Numbered from the stretch's first letter, positions 39,120 through 52,134 are shown. The stretch: DNA of 64,000 bases from Hydra vulgaris (GCF_038396675.1 NC_088922.1:19195001-19259000); one strand, 5' to 3'. A program made the numbers and translations. The notes: generated by a model from the letters alone, not told the origin.

Positions 39120-42100
39120 TGCGTATTCAGCCTTATCGCCGAGCCCCATTAAAAAAAATAATAATAATAGCAACAAATTCTACATAACCGTAACGTAAAA
39201 AAATAATAAAATAACAAATAGAAATGAAAACCGAAAATAACTAATATAATTAGAAATAAAAAATAGTACTTTTTTTTGTTTTTTTTTTAAGAAGTGTTAA
39301 AAACAATTGCTAAAATGTTTAACAAATATATTAATAAAAAATAAAATTTTTTGAGGATAAAAGACAACAAGAAATGAAATTTCATAATTAATATAATCAC
39401 TAGATAAATTATTAATATCATCAGTGATATTTAATATATATATATTTTTGTTTTAAATATTTTGTATTAATTTATATTAATCACTGATACAATTAAATCT
39501 ATTTTTTATATGATTGTTTTTAGTTTAGAATAAACATTTAAAGTTGGATATATCCATGAATAATAATAATCGTTTTGATTCGTTCTTAAATTGCTCTAAT
39601 GTAGTCTGTTTATTGCAAACAATTTCTGGAAACTTTTTCCACAGATTAGATCCGCGGTATTTAATTGAATAGGAAGTTAATTTTAATTTACATTTTGGAA
39701 CAATAAAATTGTTATCTGAAAATTTTGTTGAATATTTATGGTTAATTTTATTAAAATAAGATTGAAATATTTTTGGAGATAAACAATTTTTTGCTTTAAA
39801 CATAAATAATAAAACTTAGTGTAAATTAAGTTTATACACGTTTAAAACACCGAGCACACGTAGAAGTGGTTCGCAAGGAACACTTCTGTCGGCTCCAAAT
39901 ACTATTCTGCACGCATGTTTTTGTTTGTTGTAGAGTTTCTTTAGCTTTGTAAGGTTAGTACTACCCACACAATATTACAATAAGACAAATAATTATGGAT
40001 AAAGGCAAAACACAATTTTTTCAGGGATGATATATTTAGAAAAGGTTTAGCCCTAAACATCATTGCAATATTTTTTGAGATTTTTTTTTCAATACTATTT
40101 ATATGTGAATACCACTGTAAATTTTCATCCAATTTTACTCCTAAAAAATTTGTGAATGATTCTCTTTTAATAGAAGTGTTATTAATTTTAAAATCTGGTA
40201 ATTTAAGAGCAATATTTTCAGATTTACTTATTTAATGAAAAAGTATATATTTTGTTTTATCCGCATTTAGTCAAAGTTTATTACTTTCAAGCCACTCATT
40301 AACTTTACATAGCTGTTCGTTAACTATTTTAAAAAGTGATTTAACCTCTCTGTGAGAAAAAAAAAAGATTAGAATCATCAGCAAACAAAATTAGGTCTAA
40401 AAGATTTGTTGATAAGTATAAGTTGTTTATGTACAACAGGAATAAAAGGAGTCCTAAGATAGATTCCTGAGGAACCCCGCAAGTTATGGAGTATGGAATT
40501 GTATTTGTTTGATCATAGTATAAAAATTGCTTTCTGTTTGTCAGATAATCTTTGAACCAAAGTAAGTTTTTATTTTTTACTCCGTAGTTTTCGAGTTTTG
40601 TTATTAGAATATAGTGATTTACGGTATCAATAGCTTTGGACAGATCAATGAAAACTCCTAATGTAAAACAGTCATTATCTAAGGCGATATTTGATTGGAA
40701 ATTTCAACTACTGCGTATTCAGTAGAATGTTTATTTTTAAAGCCAAATTGTTTGCAGTACAACATATCATTCTCAGTTAGATAATTAAAGTCTGTGATAC
40801 ATTATTTTCTCTAGCAATTTTGAGAAACATGGTAATATTGATATAGGCCTGTAATTTAAAATATTTGACTTATCTCCAGATTTAAAAATTGGTGTAATAC
40901 GGGCAATTTTTGACTTATCAGGAACAATACCTGACTTTAATGAGAGATTGAAAGTGTGAAATAAAGAAGGTTCAATGTCAAATACTGATTTTACAATATC
41001 GACACTAATTTTATCAAAACCTTCACTTTTTTTACTTTTGAGCCTGCTAAAAGCAGTTCTCAACTCACTCAGTTTTAAATCAGTTTTATCCATAAATTTA
41101 TCATAAGTTTTTAAGTATGAATTGAATGGAATGGAATTATTAGGAATTTTAGAGGCCAAATTTGGGCCAATATTAACAAAGTAGTTGTTTATTTCTTCAG
41201 CTATAATTGATTTTTCATAAACTAACTTTCCATTAATTATAAGATTTTTTGGCAGCGTGCTTTTGTTGTAATTATTTTTTCCAATTAAATCCTTAATTCC
41301 ATTCCATATTTTTTTTAGTGTTTCCTTTGGTTTTTTCTAATAACTGTGTATAATAAAGTTTTATTGAGTATTTTTTGGTTTTTTCAAATATATTTTTATG
41401 ATTTTTGTAAATTATTTCATTTTTATAAGATTTTTTTTTTTAAGATATTTTATATATAACTTTTCTTTCTTTTTTGAAGATTTTAAACCTTACCTTTAGT
41501 AAACCTTACCTTTAGTAAACCTTACCTTTAGTAAACCTTACCTTTAGTAAACCTTACCTTTAGTAAACCTTACCTTTAGTAAACCTTACCTTTAGTAAAC
41601 CTTACCTTTAGTAAACCTTACCTTTAGTAAACCTTACCTTTAGTAAACCTTACCTTTAGTAAACCTTACCTTTAGTAAACCTTACCTTTAGTAAACCTTA
41701 CCTTTAGTAAACCTTACCTTTAGTAAACCTTACCTTTTGTAAACAGTTTTTAAATTTTTTTAAGGAGTTTTCATTATTCTGTCGCCGAATTAAGGTGGAT
41801 TTTGTGGAAATATTGTTTATTAAAAGGTTGTTTGTACCTAAGAATGTAGGAAAATGATCCGAAATATCGGTCTGTATTATACCTGTGTAAAGAGGGTTAT
41901 TATGAAAGTTGTTTGTTATGATGTTATCAAGAAGAGTAGAAGACCTATTTGTTATTCTTGTAAATTTGTTTATTGTTGGGATAAGGTTATTTTGTAGAAG
42001 AGTGTTTATAAAATTCCTAGCATTAATATTTGAGGCATAGTTAATGAGGTTGATGTTAAAATCTCCGACCATATAAATATGTTTTTTTTTTTTTGTAATT

Positions 42101-42290
42101 TTGTTTAGAAATCTTTTAAGATGAGTTTTAAATTTTTTTAAGTTTCCAGATGGTGGTCAATAAGTAGTATTTATAATTGTGTTTCTTTCTACATTATTTA
42201 CTAATTCAATGAATTAGTATTGACTTTCTAGCATTTTATGACTAAAATAATTTGAATCATTGCCGTTATCATCGATGATGTTATTTCATT
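39120..42290 (-). pseudogene. CR1/L2-type LINE (endonuclease plus reverse transcriptase), broken
   Basis: Minus strand, 5' to 3': endonuclease remnants (FIELVNNVERNTIINTTY, then MVGDFNINLINY at 42072, LLDNIITN and DISDHFP), a minisatellite at 41742-41484, then TLPKNLIINGKLVYEKSIIA, RT blocks (KSKKSEGFDKISVDIVKSVF, ARITPIFKSGDKSNILNYRP), LITKLENYGVKNK-type palm sequence, LILFADDSNLF (catalytic FADD, codons at 40385-40374), and the tail AKPFLNISSLKKLCFAFIHN, YLSYCNIVW (40132-39941), ending with SIKYRGSNLWKKFPEIV (39803-39525). The 3' end is an (ATT)n-like tract near 39160 after a gagccccatt motif. Many stops. The 5' side meets the hAT insertion at 42291. Confidence 0.82.
41484..41742 (+). repeat. 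16-bp minisatellite (about 16 copies) inside the LINE ORF
   Basis: The unit taaaccttacctttag repeats almost without variation. The LINE endonuclease frame runs into it (CLQKVRFTKGKVY) and stops. The near identity of the copies indicates a recent expansion in a decayed element. Confidence 0.97.
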
Positions 42291-45200
42291 CAGGGCCGTA
42301 CCGAGCCAATTTTTCGCTTCGGGCAAGAAAAGAAAATTGCGCCCCCCTCCCCCCACAAAAAAAAAAGAAGAAAATTAAACGAAAAAAACGATTTATTGAT
42401 CACAAAATTTATCGTATCAAGTTATAAGTAAAATTTGTCATTAAGGTTGTACAAACTTTAGTTCAATGTCACTTTTCTGGCTTTTCTTGAGGCAAATTCA
42501 CTAATGACCACATCAAAATCAATGTTGTTTGCCACTTCATTTTCAATTGAAATTATAGCCAAACTAGACAAACGTTCTTGGCCCATTGTTGACCTCATAT
42601 AGTTTTTTATGAGCTTAAGTTTACTGAAACTTCTCTCACACGTAGCAACTGTGACTGGAATGGTGAGGAAGATACGAATAGCAATTGCTGTGTTGGGATA
42701 AGCATCAGTCAAAGAATATTTATGAATTAGCTGCAAAATGTCGATCGGGCTAGATTTTTCAAAGTTGTCCATCATTGCGGCAGCTTGATATTAAAGCTTG
42801 CCATTTCTGACTGGAAATCGGAGAATCTAAATCTGCCTTGTAAATTTGAGATAAATTTGCAGCTTTTTTCTTGAGTTCATCCACTGAACTTTTAGAGAGT
42901 GAATGCCCACTGAGGAAGTCAAAATCAGAGGATACAGCAGACATAGCCTCAAACTGCCACTCAATTTGTGTAACAATGCTGTCAAACACAAGGTTGCACT
43001 GATATCCGAATTCTGTTTTTGCTGTGAGAAGGTGAGAGTCCTCTTCAGCTTCATAAAGTGCCATCCGCTTCACTTTGCACTTCCTCTTGATTGGAAAGCA
43101 ACCATCAATTCCACTCTGGTTAGCTTTTTCTGTGGCATCTTTGATAATGTTGTCCACCTCAACATCTCGAAGATTCTGAATGGAAGCCTTCAATCCTTTC
43201 ATTTTTTTTGCGACAATGTCAATTGAAATGGTTTTTGACTGAAGCAGTTTGTTTTCCCGGTCAATTAGAGAAAGAATTTGACACCAGAAATCCAACAAAC
43301 ACAAAAAACTGAAATCAATTTGAATGAGAAGTTCTTTTGCACTGCTAACTGTGACAGCATTTGTCATGGGATTGTGGATAATGGATTCCAAAACTTGAAG
43401 AACGTCTTTGATTTGTCTGTGCAATGGTGTGATTGCTTCTTTTTTGGCAGACCATCTTGTGTCACTGTTACCCTTTAATGAGATGGCCAACTTTTTCATC
43501 AGTTTTTTCCATCTTGACGTGAAGCTTGAAAAAAAGTTAAAGATGGCTTGAACCTTTCCAAAAAACGTAATCGTGAGTGGGGAAACCTCAGCAGTATGAA
43601 CACCAACAAGATTTAAAGTGTGAGCTGCGCATGGAAAAAATCTTGCTGATTCATTAAAAGAATGGATGCGAACTTTGACGCTATTGTATTTTCCAGACAT
43701 ATTGGCTCCATTGTCATAGCTTTGGCCCCGGCAATTGGAAATGGTTAGACCATCCTTCTCCAATTTTTCAGTTATCTCTGTTGCAAGACCTTTTCCGGTT
43801 TTTTGGTGAGATTCAATAAATTCCACAAAGCTTTCCTTAATTGTGCAGGTTTCATCACTGATGTGGACATACCTGATGATCTGAGTCATCTGCTCTTTGT
43901 GGGAGGCATCTGGAGTGCAGTCAAACAGAACAGAGTAGTATTTAGCTTCTTTGATGTTTGGCAAAATTTCGTTCCTGACTTTCTGCCCAAGTAACTCAAT
44001 CAGCTCATTTTGAATTCAAGAAGAAAAGTAGGATGTTGTGGTTTTTTTTTGCTTTAACGGACACAATGTGTTTAGCCACTAATGGATAATAATGGCTAAT
44101 CAACTCAATTAAGCTCAGAAAAATGCCACTGTTTTGTTGACCGATGTCTTCTGTTGTTCCCCGAAGGGCAAGATTGTTCTTGGCACAGAACAAAATTGCA
44201 TCAACAATCACTTTCAAGATGTCTCTTCACTTTTTCATCTCTCCACTGATAACTCTCTGCAGATCAGAACCCAGGGTCTTTTCTTCCTTGAGGTTTTTTT
44301 CAAGAGTTTTCCAATCAGAATAGCATCTTTGGTGTTCATTGCTGTTTTCATGGTCAGGAATTCTTGGGTTTAGTTTTTTCCAGTCACAAAACCCTTTGTA
44401 AAGTTCTGAGAAATTGTTGGTTTTTGTTGTTGAAAATAACAAACAGCAAAAACAAAATAAAGAATCTTTTTTGTTGCTGTACTGCAGCCAAGTGCGAACA
44501 AATTTTTCACCATTGGAATAAATTTTTTCATACCATTTTGAGCTGAAGTGTCGCATTCTGTTTTCAAAATTACACAGCGTGTTCAAAATTCTCTTCTTTC
44601 TTGCTCTGGCCCATGCTCAATCAAAAAGCATCTTGTTTTGTCCGTTATTTTAGGCTATGTTGCTGGATCCCTGTGTTGAAAATTTTCTTCCGAGGCCACT
44701 GGAATTTCTGAGATTTCTGAATGAAGTTCATCCTCGTCCATTTCAACTGGGCCTGAAAGCTGGGCATTTCCATTTTCCCTTGTTGGTTCTGAATCAGTTG
44801 TGCAAAATTCTTCTTAACTTTGGCTGATGAAAATCTCCTCTTCAATTAATTCCAAATGATGATCTGAACTTAAGTCAATAATAGGATCTGTTGAATTGTC
44901 ATTAACTTCAATACAAATATCCTCTAAAATAACTTGTTTTTCCACTGAATTTGTTACCAACCACTTTTTGAAACAGTTTTGTAATTTCTCGTCACTTTCT
45001 TGGCGCTGTTTTCTTTTCTTCTTAAATTCAGCACCAGATAATTTTTTGGTTTGATTCATAATAGAATCATAATGTTCAAAAGTTATCAAAGGTATGTTAG
45101 TGTTAAAGGACGCTCTTTTGTTCAGTAAATCAGCTTTAATATTTAGGAGTTTGTGTCAAGAGGTGGAATTTTAATTAATTTTCTTATCAACAGCAGCAAC

Positions 45201-45318
45201 GCCGTGAAAATTTGTTTCATAAACTGATAATTGTTTTTTAATTTTTTAAAATTTGTGCCCTCCCAATTTTGGCGCCTAAGGCCGCGGCCCGGCCGGCCCC
45301 GCCCTTAGTACGGCCCTG
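42291..45318 (-). mobile_element. hAT transposon (complete, both ends)
   Basis: The left end is CAGGGCCGTACCGAG at 42291; the right end reversed is CAGGGCCGTACTAAG, finishing at 45318. The 8 bases outside are ATTTCATT and TTTTCATT (one mismatch), the duplication length of hAT elements. The 3028-bp element carries a ZMYM1-like transposase relic on the minus strand. The inner side of the right end is unusually GC-rich (ggccgcggcccggcc). Confidence 0.9.
42458..45089 (-). pseudogene. ZMYM1-like hAT transposase, broken
   Basis: The N-terminal acidic/basic part is at 45089-44814. A zinc-finger-like region (44586-44227) reads FSSKWYEKIYSNGEKFVRTW, CFCCLLF and HENSNEHQRCYSDWKTLEK (TTF-type finger). 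44217-44005 reads FCAKNNLALRGTTEDIG (DUF4371 start). The 401-residue core at 43964-42759 has YYSVLFDCTPDASHKEQ (first acidic residue), NCRGQSYDNGANMSGKY (second), CAAHTLNLV (Cys-x2-His) and NSDTRWSAKKEA. The C-terminal dimerisation region (42775-42458) reads TIPVTVATCERSFSKLKLIK, then LSSLAIISIENE. The last two pieces overlap in different frames; at least five breaks in total. If intact it would be a nuclear cut-and-paste transposase. Confidence 0.88.
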
Positions 45319-47633
45319 TTTTCATTTGAAGATTTAAAACGATTATGATGATGACATCGATGATGTCATTTTCATTTGAAGATTTAATATTGAAGTCCGT
45401 AGTACTCGTTCTATGGAAACTTCACACCCCACCTTTGTTACCAATATTATATTAAGCTATGGCCAAATAACGGCAGCAGCCAGAGTTTTTTTTAAAACAA
45501 AATGTTATGGAGACGCCGCCAATAAGGCATGATCAATTTGGAAGCCACCTCCTGTAGCTTCTGCCACCCAGCTGGCTGCGGCCGCTAAATAGAAGACGGA
45601 AGTTTTTACCTTCCACCGGCGTAAATGAAAAACATTATCACGTTTGTTTTTATGTTAACAAGCAATTTAAATAAGAATTAACAGCAAATAATAAAAATTT
45701 GAAATCAAAGGTGCGTTTTATATAATTTATTGCCAAACTTTTATATAATTTATTGCCAAACTACTTAATTGAAATAATAATTTCGTCCAATATAAATAAA
45801 TAAAATCAAATGAAATCGAAAAGAATCTAATTAATATTTATGAATTATTTGAAATATTTATAAATAATGAATTAGTTTCATAATTAAAACAAATGTTAAA
45901 AATCAGGAATTTTATTTCTATGCCTTAGGCAAAAATATCGTTCTGAAAAAAAGTTTATGATAAATAATTAAATCGTCCGTTTATGATCAAAATTTAATAT
46001 TTTGTAGCCCGTTCATCATGCTAAAACATTCATTTTACGACCATAGCATTTAATTCTTAACTTTATTCATAAGATTTGTAAAAATATTTTAAAAAATACA
46101 TCCAATAATATTTATTTTAAGAATATTTATTTTAAGAATTTTTATATTCTAGTGTAATATGAATTAGTATAATAGTATAATAGAATTTTTATATTCTAGT
46201 GTAATATGAGGTTTTTACGACAACGGTTTTTAAAAATAATAAGTTTTTACTCCCCATTTAAAAATTTTACATTAAATTTTTATTTACTTGAAAAAATATT
46301 TTATTAAATTTTTACTGCCGTTAAGGTTTAATCCCTGCGTATAATTGTGTTTTGCGACCAAGCTGTATTTTATCAATACTAAAGACTCGATAGTATTGAA
46401 AAATACAACCTACTTAAAAAAGATTTTTAAAACAAACCACAATCTTTAATATGTTTAATCCGGCCGGCATAGCCTTATAAAGTGGTGAGGCCTTAATTAT
46501 TACGTATCCAATAGCTGAAAATTAATAACTTTAGGAGGTTCATTATATACTCGATATTTAATGGGATATTAATTTAAAAATTGAAAGAAATCGAGAAATA
46601 TATTATTTTATAAATAATTTAAATGTTAATGGTTTATATTCATTTAACTCTTGTGAGTTTTATATGTGACTTAGTAGTGGAACAGTGGACCGTTTTATAA
46701 TTAATGCCATTGTATTCATTATTAATATCTCTACAAGGCAGACGCCGGAGGAGAGAAATAAACTACAATATGATATTCAATATTGTTACTACTATTATTA
46801 AAATACTACTAATTATATATGCGCAACAAATGCATCAGTTTATCACTCATTTATATATTTTTTATCTCAACGCACGATAGTCTGAAAAACCTAATTTTTG
46901 GCAAAATTTAAAAAAAAATCTGTAATTTTTTATGATTATTATTTTAAAACACAGCATGGCTATTCAAAAATATATTCAATTGCTATTCAAAAATATATTT
47001 ATGGCTATTCAAAAATATATCCAGGCTATTCGAAAATATATAGGTTTCATATTTTTTCTTGAAAGAAAAGTCAATAAACGTTTCGAAGAGCGATTAAAAA
47101 TCGATGAATAATTTCTTGCAAAAATACAATATTTTTTCTTTTGTCTATAAATTTATAACTATATGCACACATGCATAATTTAAAAAAAAAAAAAATACTA
47201 CAGAATAGAGTTTAATTTTAAATAATAGTAATTTTTTATTATTGTATATTTGCATAAGTTATTTGAAAATATTTTTCAATATTTGGAATTAGCATAAAAT
47301 TAAACTTTTCTTCAATTTCAACTTCTTCCTTAAACAAAAGTCAGCGTGCATGGACTTGATTGTTATGATTTTATTAAATCCTAATATACATATATTACTT
47401 AAAAAAAATCAGTTGCGTATATAATTATTCAAACCAAATTTAAAACTCTCGAAATATACCTATGTCATGTTATTAAAAATATAAGTGTCTCTGTATTTGT
47501 TTTGTATTTATAAATACATGTTCGAAAACTTTTTTTTTTCTTTATACAATCGTAATTGCTACCTAAACTATTAAAAATAGTTCAAATATTCATTTTTATT
47601 TTATTTTTATACAATATTCCATATAATTAACTA
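45319..47633. other. Gene-free stretch with small tandem repeats
   Basis: Just right of the hAT end the segment tttcatttgaagatttaa occurs twice (45320, 45369), the second copy preceded by atcgatgatg, which also precedes the left hAT end. At 45460-45620 there is a GC-richer patch with gctggctgcggccgc of unknown origin. At about 46957-47042 a unit tggctattcaaaaatatat recurs four to five times. A divergent copy of the gccggaggag motif lies at 46745. Confidence 0.5.
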
Positions 47634-47665
47634 GGGGAGAGTGGGGCACCATGACACACTTTTGG
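47634..47665 (+). other. Probable transposon end GGGGAGAGTGGGGCA
   Basis: taggggagagtggggcacca is of the same type as the sequence at 63842 and, more loosely, the ends at 56681/57595. No partner in opposite orientation was found for this copy. Confidence 0.35.
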
Positions 47666-47756
47666 TTTTTGCTTCGTAGCAAATTTTTTAATGCGCCTTT
47701 TTTTTTTTAAGCCATTGGTTTAATTTGTAGAATGAATTTATGCCCACAACATTTAT

Positions 47757-49620
47757 GTTCAGCTAATTAATAGCGTTATAACCGCTCTACGGACCAAGAG
47801 TAAAAACGTGATAATGTTTTTCAAAGTAAGTTTGGGAAGAACTAAGATATTTTAGAGCGAAAGTCAGAAGAAGTCGTGTTAGAATGATAGCATAGAGAAA
47901 GCGGATAGGAATTGCACACGGTGTTAGAAGGTGCAACACATACAGTTAATTTGATCACCTAATAAATGTACGCCAACAAATCACTTAATATGAACTCTTC
48001 CTCAACTTTTTTTGTCGTCTAATAAATAAAGGAACTGGTATTGTGGTTTATCCTCCTCCGGCTAATTGCCATATAGATGCTACATTACCAAGGCCCGCAA
48101 AGAAAAGTTAAGCTAATTAATAGCGTCATAACCCGCTCTACAGACCGAGAGTAAGGTGAGTTTGGGAAGAACGAAGATGTATTAGAGTGAAAGATAGAAG
48201 AAGTTGTGTTAAAAAGATAGCATAAAGAAAACGGACAGGATTGCACACGATGTTAGACGGTGCAATACGTACTGTTACTTATGTCACCTAGTTAATGTAC
48301 GCCGATAAAGACTTGAATGGAGTTCACTTGATATGAACTCTTCCTCAACTTTCTTTGTCGTCTAATAAATAAAGGAACTTATACTCATTGTAAACTACAC
48401 CGTACTGACAGTATACTTGTGTTGTTTTTATACCACAATTCTAATCATGTCTTTGTTATTCCGTATTGACAGTTGTAGAACAACTTGTTAAACACCGTAA
48501 CTATCTATCTGTAGCTATTAATTAAAAATAGCTTTTAATTGATAGTTATAGATAGATAATTATGGTTAGGGTAAAATAATAATAATATACATATACGGTT
48601 ATAAATTGAGGTTCATTGAGGTTTACAATTCTATATAAATTATTGCTAAAATTTATGAAAAGCTTGTGAAATATAAACGGAAATCATCATCTATAATTTT
48701 TAGTATAAACAAACGTCTTCAGCAATATTGACAAAGTTTATACTCATGCATTAATTAGGTGACCTAATTAATAGTATGAACTCCACATTCTAACATCCAG
48801 TGCAACTATTTGTCTACTTTGTCTATGCTATCTTTCTAACTTAGCTTTTTCTGACTTTCCCTCTAACTTTCTTCGTTCTTTCTAAATTCACTTAGTCTTG
48901 GTCAGCGAGGCGGGTAACTAAGAGTAAGTGAATTTAGGAAGCTGAGCTTGTCCTCGCTGTCTCGGGTGTGTGGCCTCTATATAGCAAATAGCCGGAGGAG
49001 GATAAACCACAATACCCCTTACCTACAATTTTTAGTATAAACAAACGTCTTCAGTAATATTGACTAAGTTTATATTCATACATTAATTAGGTGACCTAAT
49101 TGATAGTATGAATTGCACATTCTAACATCTCGTGCAATATCTGTCCGCTTTCTCTATGCTATCTTTCTAACTCGATATCTTTTACTCTAATTCCTTCGTT
49201 CTTCTGAAAATCACTTACTCTTGGTCTGCAAAGTGGGTTATGATGTTCTTTAGTGAGCTGAACTCGTCTTTGCGGGCCTTGGTAATGTGGCCTTTGTATG
49301 GCAACTAGCCGGAGGAGGATAAACTACAATACCATCATTTACAATTTTTAAGTAAAGTATTTAAATTTGGCTTTTTATGTACTTCATATAAAAAAATTTT
49401 TGTGGAAGGAGGGAGGAGCCTCGCTTTGTTTAACTGCACATTCTAACATTTGGTACAATATCTTTCCGCTATCTTTATGCTATTATTTTAACTAGACATC
49501 TTCTGTCTTTCACTTTAATTTTTTTTCGTTATTTTTAAACTTAGTTACTCTTAGTCCGTCGAAGCGGATTATAATTCTCTTTAATGAGCTAATCTCATCT
49601 TTGCTGGCCTTGGTATCCCA
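47757..49620. repeat. ~300-bp repeat family: two direct copies and three inverted copies
   Basis: Copies on the plus strand run about 47757-48065 and 48110-48380. Copies in reverse orientation run about 48705-49018, 49020-49335 and 49430-49617 (truncated). A shared end motif (gtggtttatcctcctccggc) is at 48042 (+) and, reversed, at 48990 and 49305. All share ctaattaatag, a ccgctct...agagtaa block, tgaactcttcctc and related segments. No ORF inside. Confidence 0.85.
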
Positions 49621-49829
49621 GTCAGGGCTTTGATACCATATTGATATTATAATATTTTCAAACTATGATATATTTCATGGTATGAGAAGTTTATGATGTC
49701 AATATGATATCAAAATGAAATCACTCATTGATATCATTTTGAACTCAAACCCTGATATCATAATATAAAAAGTTTATGATACTACAGAGCAAAAATATAT
49801 GCAAAAATGGTTGTTTGTCTTTGATGGGT

Positions 49830-50158
49830 CAATGATGATTTACAAGCACACGAAGAGTTCATTGGTACGCATCCGTTACCAAATACGACTTTCAAAGAAA
49901 TTGTGCGTATTCTTAAAGATATTCTCTCGATGACGAATTTGAGATTAGAAGATGCGCGTGGTCAATGCTATAACAGAACTGCTAATATGTTTGGTCCTAA
50001 ATCTGGACTAGCAACTGAGATAAAGTTATTTAACAAAAAGTGCATATATATATTTATATTATACACGCATTGCTACGGCTAAGTAAACTTGGCCATTGGT
50101 GATGCCATCAAAAATATTCGAAGTCTTAACGAAACGTTTGAAACAGCATATGATTTGT
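49830..50158 (+). pseudogene. hAT (ZMYM1-like) transposase fragment
   Basis: The plus strand reads DLQAHEEFIGTHPLPNTTFK, then EIVRILKDILSMTNLRLEDA, RGQCYNRTANMFGPKSGLAT and KLFNKKCIYI, with a broken HALNL-type block, then DAIKNIRSLNETFETAYDL. It matches the region around the second catalytic residue of DUF4371 hAT proteins, as in the core at 43.7 kb. The catalytic D of QCYDGA is Asn. A frameshift lies near 50050. Fragment only. Confidence 0.6.
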
Positions 50159-50289
50159 AATATATATACTTGTTAACTTATCAAAAAATCACCTAATCTT
50201 TTCTGTACAGTATATGAATAGCTACACTTAAATTAACAATTAAAAAATGGATGTATTTTTTTTTTTGCTTAGTAAATGATTCCAAACTA

Positions 50290-50900
50290 CTTGCCCACAA
50301 CATAAAAGAAAAGTTCTGGCTTCAAAGGCTTTTCATACCTTTATATATTTTAGACTTGAATTTACAACATGGTTCACAATCAAATTCCTATATGAATGTA
50401 TTTTTTTAAAGAACATTAGTAAACAGTAAATGAATTAATTTGCCCAGATGACAATCAAAGAAGAAGCAGCATTTTTTCCAGATAAAATGTTTTTTTAGTA
50501 CAAGCAAGGCCCGCACCTTGAATTGCGTTTAGAGGGAACTGCTGCACCATATCTACTTTAAGTGACTACAAGACACTGATATCCTTGTGATGATTTTCTG
50601 ATTTTTCCCCTAAACGTTTTAGTAGTGAGTACCAGTGGGTATAAAAACTCTATCAACCATCATAGTTATTTCCACCTTATAATTACATCCACAATGACCA
50701 TTACAGCTGGTGCGTCACAAATAAAATATTTTACCATTTACTTGTATGACTTTTCCATTGTTATCAATAAATTTGCCATAAGGTGTCTTCCACGAAGTAT
50801 GTATGCAGGTATGGAGTTCACAAAAACTTATAAATGCGTACAAGAGGGAGAGAGGGGGGTGGTTAAAGATAGCAATTATGTTCGTGGTTTGACTAATTCT
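50290..50900 (-). pseudogene. Fragment of a DUF4218-like transposase-domain protein
   Basis: The minus strand reads MVKYFICDAPA near 50735, then in another frame GCNYKVEITMMVDRVFIPTG, and further down EFDCEPCCKFKSKIYKGMKS and FSFMLWASSLESFTKQ near 50390-50290. The order ICDAPA..., GC...C..., then PxEFxRKPR...K..EF matches proteins annotated as transposase-domain/DUF4218 in cnidarians and arthropods. Each piece is short and in a different frame, so the call is tentative. Confidence 0.4.
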
Positions 50901-50929
50901 CACTCTCTATCTATTTGAAAACTTGAAAT

Positions 50930-52015
50930 TATTATTCTGTTATTTAAGAAAATTTATAATTCTGTTATGAGTAACGTCAAAATAACTAATTTTTGTTTGT
51001 TTTTAATGCTATGAAAAAAACTTTGCGTTGGAAAAGGGTTGGGGGCAAGGGCTTAATTTTGTAATAACAATGGGAAGGGGTTCCTTAATACGTGGTTTTA
51101 CAGCATACATACTTTACCGATAACCCTAAAGATTTCTTAACTGCCCTGCGAACTCTTTCAAGTGTTCTAAACTAGCTGACTTCTGTAATCCACAAAATAA
51201 CGCCACAACAAATGGAATAGTTTCATAAATATTGTCAACATGACACTAGATTGGTAAGAGAAACATATTTGCACTTTTACAAATTGTCAGTTTGTCAATG
51301 GTTAAAGACTAACTTCACGAAGTCTAATTACTGCTTAGATCTCAAGATACCATCTTTAATTTTTTTTATTACCATCTTTTATCAAAATAATATTTTTTAT
51401 CCTAAAATAGGATATAATATAAATTATTTATATATATATATATTTTTTATAACAATGGAATATATAAAAAATTTGCTTTTTTGAAAGACAAAACGATTTA
51501 AAATATCCATTCAGAGTTAAGTTAACTTTAGTATTAGGCAATTAAGAGTAAACTGCTTTTGATAATAGATGAAGAAAAGTAAAAAACTGCAGTCTTAATA
51601 ACTATCGTGCAAATTTAATTTTTGAATGAATGAACTTTTAATCTTTAGCTTGCTACTTGAAACGAAAAAACGAAACATAAACTTTTTCAGAAAGTTTAGT
51701 TTCTTTTCCATATTCTTTTGACTTTTAAAATAATACAAATAATGATAAAAGTTTTATTAAGATCTGTTGCCCACGGTAACAGTAACTTATTTATTAAACG
51801 CAATTTTTAAAGTTATGCTCAATATTAAAAAAATATAATATGTTTTTTAATCCAAAAAATATAACATTTTTGAAATTATGTTTACCGTAGTTATCTCTTC
51901 TTTAGATATCTTTAATTTATAAGGCGTCTTAAACTCACTTTAAAAAATATTAACCTTTAATAAAAGTTTAATGAACAGATTTGCTAATATTTAAACAAAA
52001 ATTTTAAAATTAATT
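50930..52015. other. Gene-free AT-rich stretch
   Basis: Only chance ORFs. Nothing recognised. Confidence 0.5.
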
Positions 52016-52134
52016 TAGGGGAAGGTTGCGTATGTTGAGCATGTTAACAGTGTATTGTTTTTTTTGCAGCCGAAATATTATAATATTTATATTTATTTTT
52101 GCAGATTGCCATAATTTAATATTCCTCTTAAAAA

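Noticed and set aside
41484..41742. CRISPR-like array
   Set aside because: The 16-bp units are contiguous with no spacers; it is a minisatellite in a eukaryotic LINE.
42903..44546. Several plus-strand ORFs across the hAT element
   Set aside because: All lie opposite the minus-strand hAT transposase, which has recognisable motifs.
45460..45620. GC-richer patch with Ala-rich readings, considered as a host exon
   Set aside because: No frame stays open with splice signals and no family is recognised; left as unexplained.
50625..50918. 97-residue plus-strand ORF considered as a gene
   Set aside because: The opposite strand carries the ICDAPA/GC..C traces of a transposase-domain fragment; the plus ORF has no recognisable content.
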